This document shows positions 53,288-62,425 of a stretch of 64,000 nucleotides of DNA, piece after piece; position 1 is the stretch's first letter, and every line of letters begins with the position of its first letter. The stretch is from Gilvibacter sediminis. Its GTDB lineage: Bacteria; Bacteroidota; Bacteroidia; Flavobacteriales; Flavobacteriaceae. The notes below the pieces were generated by a model. The model made no database searches. It saw nothing but the letters and a program-made list of their open reading frames with translations, and was not told the origin of the DNA. Location of the stretch: assembly GCF_028561565.1 (NCBI RefSeq), contig NZ_JAQQTE010000023.1, positions 62,001-126,000 of the forward strand. The letters run 5' to 3'. A program made the position numbers and the translations under genes.

Positions 53288-54124
53288 CTACAATCGGGTT
53301 GCCAGAAGAATTATAGAGGTGAGTCCCGTGATCACTGTGAGTATGGTGGTAAAGGAAGACAATCCTGTAGTTCCAGATCCAATAGATTTCTGAGGCAACG
53401 GATTGACTAAAATAAGATCGTTAGGCTGTATATAATAGTATGGTGAATTCACCGCATCAATGGTGGTGAGATCAATATGGTGTACTTTTTGTCCCTGAGG
53501 ATATTGGCGCACAATGATCACATCGGTGCGATCACCAGTAATTCGAATGTCTCCATTGGTGGCAATGGCTTCCATAATGCTCACTTGCTCTCTGTAGATC
53601 ACGTTGGAGCCTGGTCTGCTTATCTCCCCATTGATCACATAACGGATCCCAGCGAGTTTCACAGTCACAAAGATGTTTGCATCTTCTTTGAAGTAATCGG
53701 ACAGCAGACGTTTTTCAATCATTTCTCGGATCTCCTCCACCGTATATCCTAAAACGTTTACCTCACCTAAGGTCGGTACGCGAATATTTCCATGCTGATC
53801 CACCGTAAAACCATCATAGTACAAACGTTGTTCTCCTGTAGCGTTCAAGTTGCTCTCCCCAATGGGATTAAACATAGCCACCAATTCTTGGTCTAAGGCT
53901 TTAATTCTGATACTCAACATATCGTTAACCTGAACCCGGTATGGAGGCATGACCTTTCTCAAGGCGATCAGAGAATCGTTCTGCGCTTCAAGGTCTTCCT
54001 GCAGATAGGAAAGTCTTTTGGTGGGAATACACGACGAAAAGGAAAGAAGGACAGCCACTAGGGCATATAAAACGGCGTACTTCATTAAGCGTTTAACTGG
54101 TTTAGTTAGCGAGGGCAATTTCAT
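53288..54124 (-). CDS. wza: Polysaccharide export lipoprotein (Wza-like)
   Basis: The 278-residue outer-membrane lipoprotein has the lipobox LLSFSSC with Cys32 as the acylation site, a polysaccharide export domain (VQVNDMLSIRIKALD, then YYDGFTVDQHGNIRVPTLG), an SLBB-like region (YVINGEISRPGSNVIY), and one C-terminal hydrophobic segment. It forms the exit channel with Wzc, whose gene begins 1 base after its stop. It is the first gene of the locus, 42 bases from a TATATTTG box. Confidence 0.93.
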   Translation of the reverse strand: MKLPSLTKPVKRLMKYAVLYALVAVLLSFSSCIPTKRLSYLQEDLEAQNDSLIALRKVMPPYRVQVNDMLSIRIKALDQELVAMFNPIGESNLNATGEQRLYYDGFTVDQHGNIRVPTLGEVNVLGYTVEEIREMIEKRLLSDYFKEDANIFVTVKLAGIRYVINGEISRPGSNVIYREQVSIMEAIATNGDIRITGDRTDVIIVRQYPQGQKVHHIDLTTIDAVNSPYYYIQPNDLILVNPLPQKSIGSGTTGLSSFTTILTVITGLTSIILLATRL

Positions 54125-54166
54125 TTTCTAATAAACGCGAAAATGTAAAAATTAGCGCCTCTTCAG

Positions 54167-54174
54167 CAAATATA
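54167..54174 (-). promoter_or_regulatory. Candidate promoter box of the polysaccharide locus
   Basis: On the minus strand TATATTTG (TAnnTTTG) lies 42 bases before the wza ATG at 54124. It is the only such box in the gap on this strand. A -33 TTG at the usual spacing is not evident. Confidence 0.5.
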
Positions 54175-54227
54175 ACTTAACCAACCTAATAATAAAAAGA
54201 AATCCCAGTGATGCTGTATTTTCTGAT

Positions 54228-54235
54228 TATTTTTG
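54228..54235 (+). promoter_or_regulatory. Candidate -7 promoter box of the ABC-F gene
   Basis: TATTTTTG matches TAnnTTTG and ends 16 bases before the TTG start at 54252. It lies in the divergent gap with the wza promoter. Confidence 0.45.
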
Positions 54236-54251
54236 GGCTAAAGTTTAGCAC

Positions 54252-56111
54252 TTGAATTACGTATCAGTAGAACATATTGCCAAGGCATACGGCGAACGCG
54301 TTTTGTTCGAGGACATTTCCTTTGGGATCAACCAAGGGCAGAAGATCGGTTTTGTGGCCAAGAACGGTACGGGCAAGACGGCCATCCTGAATATCTTGGC
54401 CAAGACAGAGGCCCCAGACAGCGGTCAGGTTGTCTTTAGAAAAGAGCTCAATGTGGCTTACCTGCCTCAGGAGCCCAGCTTGAGAAATGATCTCACGGTA
54501 AAAGAAACCATCTATCACACCGATTCACCCACACTGCAAATTATTGACAATTACCATGTAGCTCTCAAGAACCCAGACGATACTGAAGGGCTTCAACGCG
54601 CCTTTGATGCGATGGAGGCAGCTCAAGCTTGGGATTTTGAAAACCGAATTGAAACAGTGCTGTCTAAATTTCAATTGACCAAATTAGATCAAAAGGTGGC
54701 CAATCTCTCGGGTGGGCAAAAGAAGCGTTTGGCCTTAGCCCATGCCTTGATCAACATTCCGGATCTGTTGATTTTGGACGAACCCACCAACCATCTAGAC
54801 CTGCAGATGATAGAATGGTTGGAAGCCTTTTTTACGCGAGAAAAAGTGAGTCTGTTCATGGTGACGCACGACCGTTATTTTTTAGATCGAGTTTGCAATG
54901 AGATCGTTGAATTAGACAATGGACAATGGTTTTCTTATAAAGGCAACTATGCCTACTATCTGGATAAGCGTCAAGCGCGAATGGAGCAGTTTGAAGTAGA
55001 AACCGACAAGGCCGTTCAACTCTACAAAAAGGAATTGGATTGGATGCGCAGACAGCCCAAAGCGCGGACCACCAAAAGTAAATCGCGCATTGATGACTTT
55101 CACGAGATCAAGGCGAGAGCTCATCAAAGGCGCAAGCAGCATGAACTACAATTGGAGCTCAATATGGAGCGCTTGGGCACCAAAATTGCTGAGTTTCACA
55201 AGGTCAGCAAAGCCTTTGGAGACAAAGTGATCACTCAAAATTTCGAATACCGTTTTCAGCGTGGTGAGCGGGTTGGGATTATTGGTAACAATGGTAGCGG
55301 AAAGTCAAGTTTCTTAAATATGCTCACGGGAGTTTCTCAACCCGATGCCGGAAAGATCGTTATTGGCGAGACGGTAAAGTTCGGGTACTATTCGCAGGCC
55401 GGGATTGAAGTCAAGCCGGGACAAAAGGTCATCGATGTGATCCGCGAGTTTGGAGATTATATTCCGCTTAAAAAAGGACGTCAACTCTCTGCTGGGCAAC
55501 TGTTGGAACGCTTTTTATTCGACCGCAAAAAACAATACGACTATGTTGAAAAGCTCAGCGGTGGCGAACGTAAGCGTCTCTATCTGTGTACGGTGCTGAT
55601 TGGCAATCCGAACTTTCTAATCCTGGATGAGCCGACCAATGATCTAGACATAGTCACTTTGAATGTCTTGGAGAGTTTTCTTTTGGACTACCCAGGTTGT
55701 TTGATCGTAGTTTCTCACGACCGCTATTTTATGGATAAGGTAGTGGATCACCTTTTGGTGTTTAGAGGCGATGGGCTTATTGAAGATTTCCCTGGGAATT
55801 ACAGTGACTTTAGGGCTTATGAGGACAGCAGTGATCCGGTTGCAAAAAGTCCGAAGAAAGAAAAAACAGACTGGAAAGACCCTAAAGCCAAGGCCAAACT
55901 CAGCTATAACGAACAAAAAGAATACAAGGCCTTAGAACGCGATATTGCCAAATTAGAACGAGAAAAAGATGCTTTAGAAGCCGCCTTTGCCACAGCGGAT
56001 TGGGACACCGATAAGATCAACGAAGAGTCCTTAAAACTTCAAGAACTCATCAATTCTTTGGAACAGAAAACCGAGCGTTGGTTTGAACTCTCCATGAAGT
56101 TGGAAGAATAG
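54252..56111 (+). CDS. ABC-F family ATPase (Uup/EttA-like)
   Basis: This 619-residue soluble protein has two ABC ATPase domains and no membrane part. The first Walker A is AKNGTGKT (36-43), with signature NLSGGQKKRLALA and Walker B LLILDEPTNHLD. The second Walker A is GNNGSGKSS (near 345), with signature LSGGERKRLYL and LILDEPTNDLD. A C-terminal coiled coil (about 555-619, rich in Lys/Glu) is typical of Uup. Such proteins act on the ribosome or, for Uup, on DNA and ribosome biogenesis. The TTG start gives the standard first strand MNYVSVEHIAKAYG. Confidence 0.93.
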   Translation: MNYVSVEHIAKAYGERVLFEDISFGINQGQKIGFVAKNGTGKTAILNILAKTEAPDSGQVVFRKELNVAYLPQEPSLRNDLTVKETIYHTDSPTLQIIDNYHVALKNPDDTEGLQRAFDAMEAAQAWDFENRIETVLSKFQLTKLDQKVANLSGGQKKRLALAHALINIPDLLILDEPTNHLDLQMIEWLEAFFTREKVSLFMVTHDRYFLDRVCNEIVELDNGQWFSYKGNYAYYLDKRQARMEQFEVETDKAVQLYKKELDWMRRQPKARTTKSKSRIDDFHEIKARAHQRRKQHELQLELNMERLGTKIAEFHKVSKAFGDKVITQNFEYRFQRGERVGIIGNNGSGKSSFLNMLTGVSQPDAGKIVIGETVKFGYYSQAGIEVKPGQKVIDVIREFGDYIPLKKGRQLSAGQLLERFLFDRKKQYDYVEKLSGGERKRLYLCTVLIGNPNFLILDEPTNDLDIVTLNVLESFLLDYPGCLIVVSHDRYFMDKVVDHLLVFRGDGLIEDFPGNYSDFRAYEDSSDPVAKSPKKEKTDWKDPKAKAKLSYNEQKEYKALERDIAKLEREKDALEAAFATADWDTDKINEESLKLQELINSLEQKTERWFELSMKLEE

Positions 56112-56112
56112 C

Positions 56113-56880
56113 ATGTACGAGTTTTTCAAATACCTGCAATTTTTATGGCGTTCTAAGAATGAGCATGCCGTCCACTCCCCTTTTGTATTTAAGCTGATCA
56201 CCGAAGGCGTAAAAACTCGAATTCCACTTGAGCTGAGACAATTATTGCCCAAACACTATAAATACCTAATTGGGCAAAAGCTCAAAATCAAGGTAGAAGA
56301 TTTTGGAGCAGGTTCACGTGTTTTTAAAAATGAAGAGCGGGGCATTGATCAGATTGCCAAGGTTGCTGGAATGAATCAGAAGATCCAAGAGCTCATGGCC
56401 AGCGTCACAGCCTACTTCAAACCGCAAAACATGTTGGAACTCGGAACCTCTCTGGGTAAAGGAACCGTAGCCATGCATATTGGGCATCCAGAAGGAAAAC
56501 TCACCACCGTAGAACGCTGCCCCAATACCCTCGCTGAAGCTGTTAAAGGATTTGAGCAGTTCGGTTTAAAAAATATTAGCGCAGTGAACGCCTTATTCAC
56601 GGATTTCCTCAATGAGGATAATCAAGCCTGGGATCTGGTCTATTTAGACGGCGGCCACACTAAAGATTTTACCTTATTCACCTTTGAGCAATTGTTACCC
56701 AAGCTCCACAACGATAGTCTACTCATTCTGGATGACATTTATTGGTCTAAAGAAATGACGGAAGCTTGGGAGCAAATAAAAGCCCATCCTGAGGTCACTG
56801 TGACCATAGATTCCTTTGATTGGGGGTGGGTATTTTTTCGCAAAGAACAACCCAAACAACATTTTGTGTTAAGATTGTAA
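56113..56880 (+). CDS. SAM-dependent O-methyltransferase-like protein
   Basis: The 255-residue product has a Rossmann methyltransferase fold: NMLELGTSLGKGTVAMHIG, TTVERCPNTLAEA, and WDLVYLDGGHTKDF. A distinct N-terminal part (EHAVHSPFVFKLI) is common in Bacteroidota copies. The substrate is unknown. The start lies one base after the ABC-F stop, so it is probably in the same transcript; its stop codon lies inside the -35-like part of the next promoter motif. Confidence 0.88.
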   Translation: MYEFFKYLQFLWRSKNEHAVHSPFVFKLITEGVKTRIPLELRQLLPKHYKYLIGQKLKIKVEDFGAGSRVFKNEERGIDQIAKVAGMNQKIQELMASVTAYFKPQNMLELGTSLGKGTVAMHIGHPEGKLTTVERCPNTLAEAVKGFEQFGLKNISAVNALFTDFLNEDNQAWDLVYLDGGHTKDFTLFTFEQLLPKLHNDSLLILDDIYWSKEMTEAWEQIKAHPEVTVTIDSFDWGWVFFRKEQPKQHFVLRL

Positions 56881-56904
56881 CAATGCCCGCCTGTCTACGT
56901 CTTA
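56876..56904 (+). promoter_or_regulatory. Candidate ECF sigma promoter of the LolD-like gene
   Basis: TGTAAC at 56876-56881 and CGTCTTA at 56898-56904 are separated by 16 bases, and the ATG at 56953 is 48 bases downstream. Near-identical halves occur before the lipoprotein gene and the sigma gene at the right end of the window. Confidence 0.5.
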
Positions 56905-56914
56905 TGTGCGTAGA
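56894..56914. repeat. Inverted repeat overlapping the -10-like element
   Basis: TCTACG and CGTAGA form a 6-base-pair stem around a 9-base loop. It overlaps CGTCTTA, so it could be an operator or a hairpin in the 5' leader. It is short and could be chance. Confidence 0.35.
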
Positions 56915-56952
56915 ATGAAGTATCTTGCATACTATAAACCATCGGTGTTTTT

Positions 56953-57639
56953 ATGAGTACAGTAATTAAGATCCGCGGTATTAAAAGGGATTTCCCGCTA
57001 GGACAAGAAGTCGTAAAGGTTTTAAAAGGAATCGATCTGGATATCAACCAGGGCGAGTACGTGGCTTTGATGGGACCATCGGGTTCTGGAAAATCTACTT
57101 TGATGAACCTTTTAGGCTGTCTGGACACCCCTACCGACGGCTCTTACATACTCAATGGACAAGACGTTAGTAACCTAACCGATGACGAACTGGCCGACAT
57201 CCGCAACAAGGAGATCGGGTTTGTATTTCAAACCTTTAACCTGTTGCCGCGTACCACCGCTTTAGAGAATGTGGCCTTGCCCATGATCTATGCCGGGGCT
57301 TCCAAAGGAGCGCGTTCCAAACGTGCAGAGGAAGTTTTGACTGACGTAGGCCTGGCCGATCGTATGGACCACAAGCCAAACCAACTTTCCGGAGGGCAGC
57401 GCCAAAGGGTAGCAGTTGGACGCGCGCTGGTCAACAAGCCTTCTATCATTCTCGCAGATGAGCCAACCGGTAACTTGGATTCTAAAACTTCTTTGGAAAT
57501 CATGAATCTCTTTGATGAGATACACGCCAGCGGTAACACGGTGATTCTGGTAACTCACGAAGAAGATATTGCGGCCCACGCGCATCGGGTGATTCGTCTT
57601 AAAGATGGTATGATCGAATCAGACACCCGAACCAAATAA
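56953..57639 (+). CDS. LolD/MacB-type ABC transporter ATP-binding protein
   Basis: The 228-residue ATPase has Walker [10 protein letters not shown] (41-49), Q-loop [11 protein letters not shown], signature [16 protein letters not shown] and Walker [13 protein letters not shown]. This is the MacB/LolD/FtsE group, which drives permeases that work on periplasmic substrates rather than transporting through the membrane. No permease gene is adjacent, so its partner is elsewhere. It is preceded by a putative ECF promoter, which would tie it to an envelope stress response. Confidence 0.92.
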   Translation: MSTVIKIRGIKRDFPLGQEVVKVLKGIDLDINQGEYVALMGPSGSGKSTLMNLLGCLDTPTDGSYILNGQDVSNLTDDELADIRNKEIGFVFQTFNLLPRTTALENVALPMIYAGASKGARSKRAEEVLTDVGLADRMDHKPNQLSGGQRQRVAVGRALVNKPSIILADEPTGNLDSKTSLEIMNLFDEIHASGNTVILVTHEEDIAAHAHRVIRLKDGMIESDTRTK

Positions 57640-57643
57640 TTCC

Positions 57644-57826
57644 GTGGAGGCCTATCTTGAAAATCCTTATTTTGTAGTTGGCGGTCTTTTACTGCTGTTG
57701 GTGCTCATTCTTTTCTGGAATCAGCGCAATGCACAAGTGACACGGAATCGCAAGAACCGATCGTTCCGCAATCGGTACTATGAAAAAAGAAAGGACCATG
57801 AAGATATACACCAAGACCGGAGATAA
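57644..57826 (+). CDS. Small single-helix membrane protein of unknown function
   Basis: The 60-residue product starts with GTG at 57644, 4 bases after the ABC ATPase stop. One transmembrane helix (FVVGGLLLLLVLILFW, about 10-25) is followed by a strongly basic tail (RNRKNRSFRNRYYEKRK). The 3' end overlaps the adenosyltransferase start by 29 bases. Spacing, topology and the positive-inside tail support a real gene; its function is unknown. Confidence 0.6.
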   Translation: MEAYLENPYFVVGGLLLLLVLILFWNQRNAQVTRNRKNRSFRNRYYEKRKDHEDIHQDRR

Positions 57827-58370
57827 AGGCACCACTGCCCTATTTGGAGGAACACGCGTTCCCAAACACCACATCAGAATAGAAAGTTACGGCACCGTAG
57901 ACGAACTCAATTCACACATTGGGCTTATACGCGATCAAGCTATAGAGACGCACCACAAAAAGTTTTTGGAGGTGCTGCAGAATAAGCTTTTTACCGTTGG
58001 AGCTATTCTGGCAACAGATCCCGAAAAGGCAATTTTAAAAAGTGGTAAAGAACGCTTGAACATCCCAAAGATCAATACCGAGGACATTGAGGCTTTAGAG
58101 CATGAAATGGACCGTATGAATGAACTGTTGCCACCCATGACGCACTTTGTTTTGCCCGGGGGACATCAAACGGTGTCATTCTGTCACATAGCGCGCTGTG
58201 TTTGCCGTCGTAGTGAGCGTTTAGCAGCACAACTGAACGATTATGAGGCTGTAGATCCAGCCGTATTGCAATACCTGAACCGACTTTCTGACTACCTTTT
58301 TGTGTTGGCACGGATGTTGACCAAAGAATTGCAAGCCGAGGAAATCAAGTGGATTCCAGAGAAGTATTAA
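57798..58370 (+). CDS. PduO-type cob(I)yrinic acid a,c-diamide adenosyltransferase
   Basis: The 190-residue enzyme starts at the ATG at 57798, six codons inside the open frame, where the family N-terminus MKIYTKTGDKGTTALFGG begins. ESYGTVDELNSHIG, FVLPGG and CRRSERL complete the signature of ATP:corrinoid adenosyltransferases, which make coenzyme B12. There are no other cobalamin genes in the window, so salvage of imported corrinoid is likely. The gene overlaps the small membrane-protein gene. Confidence 0.92.
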   Translation: MKIYTKTGDKGTTALFGGTRVPKHHIRIESYGTVDELNSHIGLIRDQAIETHHKKFLEVLQNKLFTVGAILATDPEKAILKSGKERLNIPKINTEDIEALEHEMDRMNELLPPMTHFVLPGGHQTVSFCHIARCVCRRSERLAAQLNDYEAVDPAVLQYLNRLSDYLFVLARMLTKELQAEEIKWIPEKY

Positions 58371-58427
58371 ATCGACTCTAAAATCCATCCTCAGCAAAGG
58401 AAAAATATTAATCATTTTTAACCAACT

Positions 58428-58454
58428 GAATATCAGTGTATTATATTGATATTC
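58428..58454. repeat. AT-rich perfect inverted repeat between pduO-type and DUF2795 genes
   Basis: GAATATCA (58428-58435) and TGATATTC (58447-58454) form an 8-base-pair perfect dyad with an 11-base spacer. It lies 42 bases upstream of the -33 element of the next promoter. An operator or a weak terminator of the upstream gene are both possible. Confidence 0.4.
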
Positions 58455-58495
58455 TTACGTTCTTTTTATTCACGGACAAATAATTTAGATTTTAC

Positions 58496-58525
58496 TTGAC
58501 TTTTTGATCTAAAAAATTATTTTTG
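58496..58525 (+). promoter_or_regulatory. Consensus promoter of the DUF2795 gene
   Basis: TTG at 58496-58498, a 19-base spacer and TATTTTTG at 58518-58525 form a full match to the Bacteroidota -33/-7 promoter. The ATG follows 24 bases later. It is the best vegetative promoter in the window. Confidence 0.8.
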
Positions 58526-58549
58526 CAAAAATTAAATGCAACAAGTGCT

Positions 58550-58771
58550 ATGTACTGGACTTTAGAGCTAGCGTCATATTTGAGCGACGCACCCTGGCCT
58601 GCTACCAAAGATGAATTGATCGATTACGCAATTCGTACGGGAGCCCCTCTTGAAGTTGTTGAGAATCTTCAAGCCATTGAGGATGAAGGTGACTCTTACG
58701 ATTCAATCGAAGAGATCTGGCCGGATTATCCCACGGACGAAGATTACCTTTGGAACGAGGATGAATATTAA
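58550..58771 (+). CDS. DUF2795 domain-containing small acidic protein
   Basis: The 73-residue product starts at the ATG at 58550; the upstream TTG overlaps the promoter box. The sequence MYWTLELASYLSDAPWPATK, then ELIDYAIRTGAPLEVVENL, is the DUF2795 domain. The C-terminal third is very acidic with many aromatics (YPTDEDYLWNEDEY). Function unknown. It has its own consensus promoter and an intrinsic terminator, which suggests a well-expressed one-gene unit. Confidence 0.9.
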   Translation: MYWTLELASYLSDAPWPATKDELIDYAIRTGAPLEVVENLQAIEDEGDSYDSIEEIWPDYPTDEDYLWNEDEY

Positions 58772-58782
58772 TCCACTATAAA

Positions 58783-58812
58783 TAAAAAAGTCTCGCAGGA
58801 GGCTTTTTTTTT
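58783..58812 (+). terminator. Intrinsic terminator of the DUF2795 gene
   Basis: AAAAAAGTCTC and GAGGCTTTTTT pair around a GCAG loop (one T-G wobble) and are followed by a T-run, 12 bases after the stop codon. Confidence 0.8.
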
Positions 58813-58941
58813 GTGTACTATTGAACTGCTGTTCGGGGAAAAACCAAACGGATGAATTCCCTTGATTTACAGTTGTTTGCATTTTTCAGTCTGAATAAAA
58901 AGAAGCCTGAGTTATACCGCTAAAAAAGAAACACACAAGAC

Positions 58942-61900
58942 ATGGGTCTTTTAGATAACGTATTAAAAGTATTTGTTGGCGACAAAGCCAAGAAAGATCT
59001 GGGCGAAATCCAACCGCTCGTAAACCAGATCAAAGCGAAAGAAGCCGATATGGCTCAACTCAGTTTGGATCAACTTCGCGGCAAGTCTGATGACTTTAGA
59101 GCACAATTGCGCGATGCCCAAGCAGAGACCAAAGCACAATTAGATGCACTCTCCAAAGAAGCTGAAGAAGTTAGTGACATCCAACGCAAGGAAGATATTT
59201 ACGCAGAGATCGATCAGCTTAAGGACAGTCTTTACGAAATTGAAACACAGGTATTGGATGAGATCCTGCCTGAAGCTTTTGCTGTGATCAAAGAAACAGC
59301 CAAGCGCTTTGCAGAGAACAGCAGCTTGGAAGTAACTGCTACCGCTTTTGACCGCGAGCTTTCTGGAACCAAAGCCTATGTAACCTTAGACGGTGACAAG
59401 GCGATTTGGGCCAACTCTTGGGATGCCGCTGGCAAAGAGGTGACTTGGGACATGGTACACTATGACGTACAGTTGGTGGGAGGTATTGCCCTGCACCAAG
59501 GTAAGGTTGCTGAGATGCAGACGGGTGAAGGTAAAACCCTTGTGGCTACCCTACCGGTTTACCTCAACGCACTTGCCGGGAACGGAGTGCACTTAGTAAC
59601 CGTAAACGATTACCTGGCCAAGCGTGATAGCGCGTGGATGGCTCCTATTTTTGAATTCCACGGATTGAGTGTGGATTGTATTGATTACCACCGCCCGAAC
59701 TCTGCTGAGCGTCGTGCGGCCTATAACGCAGACATCACCTACGGAACCAACAACGAATTTGGTTTTGACTATCTGCGTGATAATATGTCTCATGCACCTG
59801 GAGATCTAGTACAACGTCCGCATCACTATGCGATTGTGGATGAGGTGGATTCGGTTTTGATCGATGATGCGCGTACGCCGCTGATCATCTCTGGACCTGT
59901 TCCGCAGGGAGATCGTCACGAATTCAACGAACTCAAACCCAAGATCCAAGACATTGTAAACGTACAGCGCAAGCTGCTTACGGGAGTTTTAGCAGAAGCC
60001 AAAAAGTTGATCGCCGCTGGTGACACCAAAGAAGGTGGATTGCAACTCCTACGCGTTTACCGAGGACTTCCAAAGAACAAAGCCTTGATCAAATACCTTT
60101 CTGAAGAAGGGATCAAACAACTCTTGCAGAAGACCGAGAACTTCTATATGCAAGACAACAATCGCGAAATGCCTAAGGTAGATGCCGAACTCTATTTTGT
60201 GATTGAAGAAAAGAACAATCAGATCGAACTTACCGACAAAGGAGTTGAATTCCTTTCGGGTAAAGACGATCCAAACTTCTTTGTGATGCCAGAAATGGGA
60301 ACCGAGATCGCTAAGATCGAAGCCCAAGAGCTGTCCAAAGAAGAAGAAGCTGAACTCAAAGAAGACCTCTTTAGAGACTTCTCTGTAAAGAGTGAACGCA
60401 TCCACACTTTGAATCAGCTTTTAAAAGCATACACACTTTTTGAAAAGGACACCCAATACGTGGTGATGGACAATAAAGTGATGATTGTAGATGAGCAAAC
60501 GGGTCGTATTATGGATGGACGTCGATACAGCGACGGACTACACCAAGCGATAGAAGCCAAGGAGAACGTAAAGATCGAAGCGGCTACCCAAACCTTTGCT
60601 ACCATTACCCTACAGAACTACTTTAGAATGTATCGCAAGCTATCGGGGATGACTGGTACGGCGATCACTGAAGCAGGAGAACTTTGGGAGATCTACGAAT
60701 TGGACGTGATGGAAATTCCAACCAACCGCCCAATTGCCCGTGACGATCGTGAAGACAAGATTTATAAGACCAAGCGAGAGAAATACAACGCGGTGATCGA
60801 TGAAGTTACCGAACTCTCTGCCGCTGGAAGACCGGTACTTATCGGTACGACTTCTGTAGAGATCTCAGAACTTTTGAGCCGTATGTTGGGCATCCGCAAT
60901 GTGGAGCACAATGTATTGAACGCAAAACTCCACAAAAAAGAAGCCGACATTGTTGCAGAAGCAGGAAAGCCTGGACAGGTGACCATTGCAACCAACATGG
61001 CCGGTCGTGGTACGGATATTAAGCTTACCGAGCAGATCAAAGAAGCCGGTGGTTTAGCGATCATTGGTACAGAACGTCATGATTCCAGACGTGTGGACCG
61101 CCAGCTACGCGGACGTGCCGGACGTCAAGGAGATCCAGGAAGTTCACAATTCTACGTGTCTTTGGAGGACAATTTGATGCGTCTGTTTGGTAGCGAGCGA
61201 ATTGCTAAAATGATGGACCGTTTAGGACTTAAGGAAGGAGAAGTGATCCAACACTCCATGATCTCTAAGTCTATTGAGCGTGCGCAGAAAAAGGTAGAAG
61301 AGAACAACTTTGGAGTTCGTAAGCGTCTTTTGGAATACGATGATGTGATGAACGCCCAACGTGAGGTGGTTTACAAACGTCGTTACCACGCTTTGTTTGG
61401 TGAGCGTTTGCGTGTGGACATTGCCAATATGATCTACGATACCGTGGAGAGTATTGTTGGAGCCAACAAACCGGTCAAAGACTTTAAGAATTTTGAATTT
61501 GAATTGATCCGCTACTTCTCCATGAGCTCACCTGTAAGTGAGCAGGAATTTGACGCGGGCAATGAGAACGATATCATTGGAACCGTTTACACAGCGGCCT
61601 ACGCACACTATCAAGATAAGATGGAACGCGCTGCGGCTCAAGCCTTCCCAGTGATCAAAAATGTTTACGAGAACCAAGGCGATAAATACAAGCGCATCTT
61701 GGTACCTTTTACCGACGGTGTTAAAACCTTGAACGTAGCTACAGACCTGCAGCAGGCCTATGAGACTGAAGGTAAGCGATTGGTTCAAGATTTTGAGAAG
61801 AACATCACCTTGGCCATTATTGACGACAGCTGGAAGACCCACCTGCGAAAAATGGACGAGTTGAAGCAATCGGTACAGTTGGCTGTACACGAGCAAAAAG

Positions 61901-62298
61901 ATCCGCTTTTGATCTATAAGTTTGAAGCCTTTGAACTCTTTAAAGAGATGATCGATAAGGTGAACAAGGAAGTACTTTCATTCTTGTACAAAGGAGAATT
62001 GCCTCAGGAGAATCAGAACATTCAAGAGGCACGTCAAGTGAAGTCTAACGACAAACTCACTACCCAAAAAGACGAGATCCCTAACATGGATGAACGCGCT
62101 GCTCAAGCTCGTGCTGCTGGAAACACCCAAGGACAGCAACAGCAAGTAACAGAAACCATCACCAGAGAACGTCCAAAGATCGGGCGTAACGAAAAGGTGA
62201 CCATCAAACACGTGATGAGTGGTGAATCCAAAACCGTGAAGTACAAACAAGCCATTCCTTTATTAGACAAAGGAGAATGGGTACTTACCGAGGATTAA
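58942..62298 (+). CDS. secA: Preprotein translocase ATPase SecA
   Basis: The 1118-residue motor pushes unfolded preproteins through SecYEG. Walker A is MQTGEGKT at 192-199, DEVD is near 300 ([19 protein letters not shown]), and the second nucleotide domain has [12 protein letters not shown] and [15 protein letters not shown]. It is longer than E. coli SecA (901 residues) through insertions in the first nucleotide domain, with a Q/N/A-rich linker near 1055-1080. The usual C-terminal Cys-rich zinc/SecB site is absent: the end reads [18 protein letters not shown]. The upstream leader shows no clear TAnnTTTG box. Confidence 0.97.
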   Translation: MGLLDNVLKVFVGDKAKKDLGEIQPLVNQIKAKEADMAQLSLDQLRGKSDDFRAQLRDAQAETKAQLDALSKEAEEVSDIQRKEDIYAEIDQLKDSLYEIETQVLDEILPEAFAVIKETAKRFAENSSLEVTATAFDRELSGTKAYVTLDGDKAIWANSWDAAGKEVTWDMVHYDVQLVGGIALHQGKVAEMQTGEGKTLVATLPVYLNALAGNGVHLVTVNDYLAKRDSAWMAPIFEFHGLSVDCIDYHRPNSAERRAAYNADITYGTNNEFGFDYLRDNMSHAPGDLVQRPHHYAIVDEVDSVLIDDARTPLIISGPVPQGDRHEFNELKPKIQDIVNVQRKLLTGVLAEAKKLIAAGDTKEGGLQLLRVYRGLPKNKALIKYLSEEGIKQLLQKTENFYMQDNNREMPKVDAELYFVIEEKNNQIELTDKGVEFLSGKDDPNFFVMPEMGTEIAKIEAQELSKEEEAELKEDLFRDFSVKSERIHTLNQLLKAYTLFEKDTQYVVMDNKVMIVDEQTGRIMDGRRYSDGLHQAIEAKENVKIEAATQTFATITLQNYFRMYRKLSGMTGTAITEAGELWEIYELDVMEIPTNRPIARDDREDKIYKTKREKYNAVIDEVTELSAAGRPVLIGTTSVEISELLSRMLGIRNVEHNVLNAKLHKKEADIVAEAGKPGQVTIATNMAGRGTDIKLTEQIKEAGGLAIIGTERHDSRRVDRQLRGRAGRQGDPGSSQFYVSLEDNLMRLFGSERIAKMMDRLGLKEGEVIQHSMISKSIERAQKKVEENNFGVRKRLLEYDDVMNAQREVVYKRRYHALFGERLRVDIANMIYDTVESIVGANKPVKDFKNFEFELIRYFSMSSPVSEQEFDAGNENDIIGTVYTAAYAHYQDKMERAAAQAFPVIKNVYENQGDKYKRILVPFTDGVKTLNVATDLQQAYETEGKRLVQDFEKNITLAIIDDSWKTHLRKMDELKQSVQLAVHEQKDPLLIYKFEAFELFKEMIDKVNKEVLSFLYKGELPQENQNIQEARQVKSNDKLTTQKDEIPNMDERAAQARAAGNTQGQQQQVTETITRERPKIGRNEKVTIKHVMSGESKTVKYKQAIPLLDKGEWVLTED

Positions 62299-62318
62299 TC
62301 CCATCCGCAGTAAAAATG

Positions 62319-62350
62319 AAAACCGCCTTTATAATCAAGGCGGTTTTTTT
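62319..62350 (+). terminator. Intrinsic terminator of secA
   Basis: AAAACCGCCTT and AAGGCGGTTTT form an 11-base-pair stem with a 7-base loop, followed by a T-run, about 20 bases after the stop codon. Confidence 0.9.
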
Positions 62351-62372
62351 TATGCTTATTTTTATAGTGGGA

Positions 62373-62401
62373 CGCAACCCTAAAGGGGTGTGACAGTCTT
62401 A
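62373..62401 (+). promoter_or_regulatory. Candidate ECF sigma promoter of the lipoprotein gene
   Basis: CGCAACC (62373-62379) and AGTCTTA (62395-62401) match the motif upstream of the neighbouring ECF sigma gene (TGTAACC, CGTCTTA) with a spacer one base shorter. The ATG at 62426 is 24 bases downstream. An AAGAGT/ACTCTT inverted repeat (62401-62421) lies in the leader. Confidence 0.55.
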
Positions 62402-62425
62402 AGAGTAAAACTTAAACTCTTCGTT

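Noticed and set aside
15181..54124. The large locus considered as a mobile genomic island
   Set aside because: No integrase, transposase, tRNA target or direct repeats were seen at either edge; the ends are ordinary chromosomal genes. Exchange by homologous recombination remains possible.
62401..62421. AAGAGT/ACTCTT inverted repeat in the lipoprotein leader as a riboswitch
   Set aside because: The stem is only 6 base pairs with no conserved aptamer features; it may be chance.
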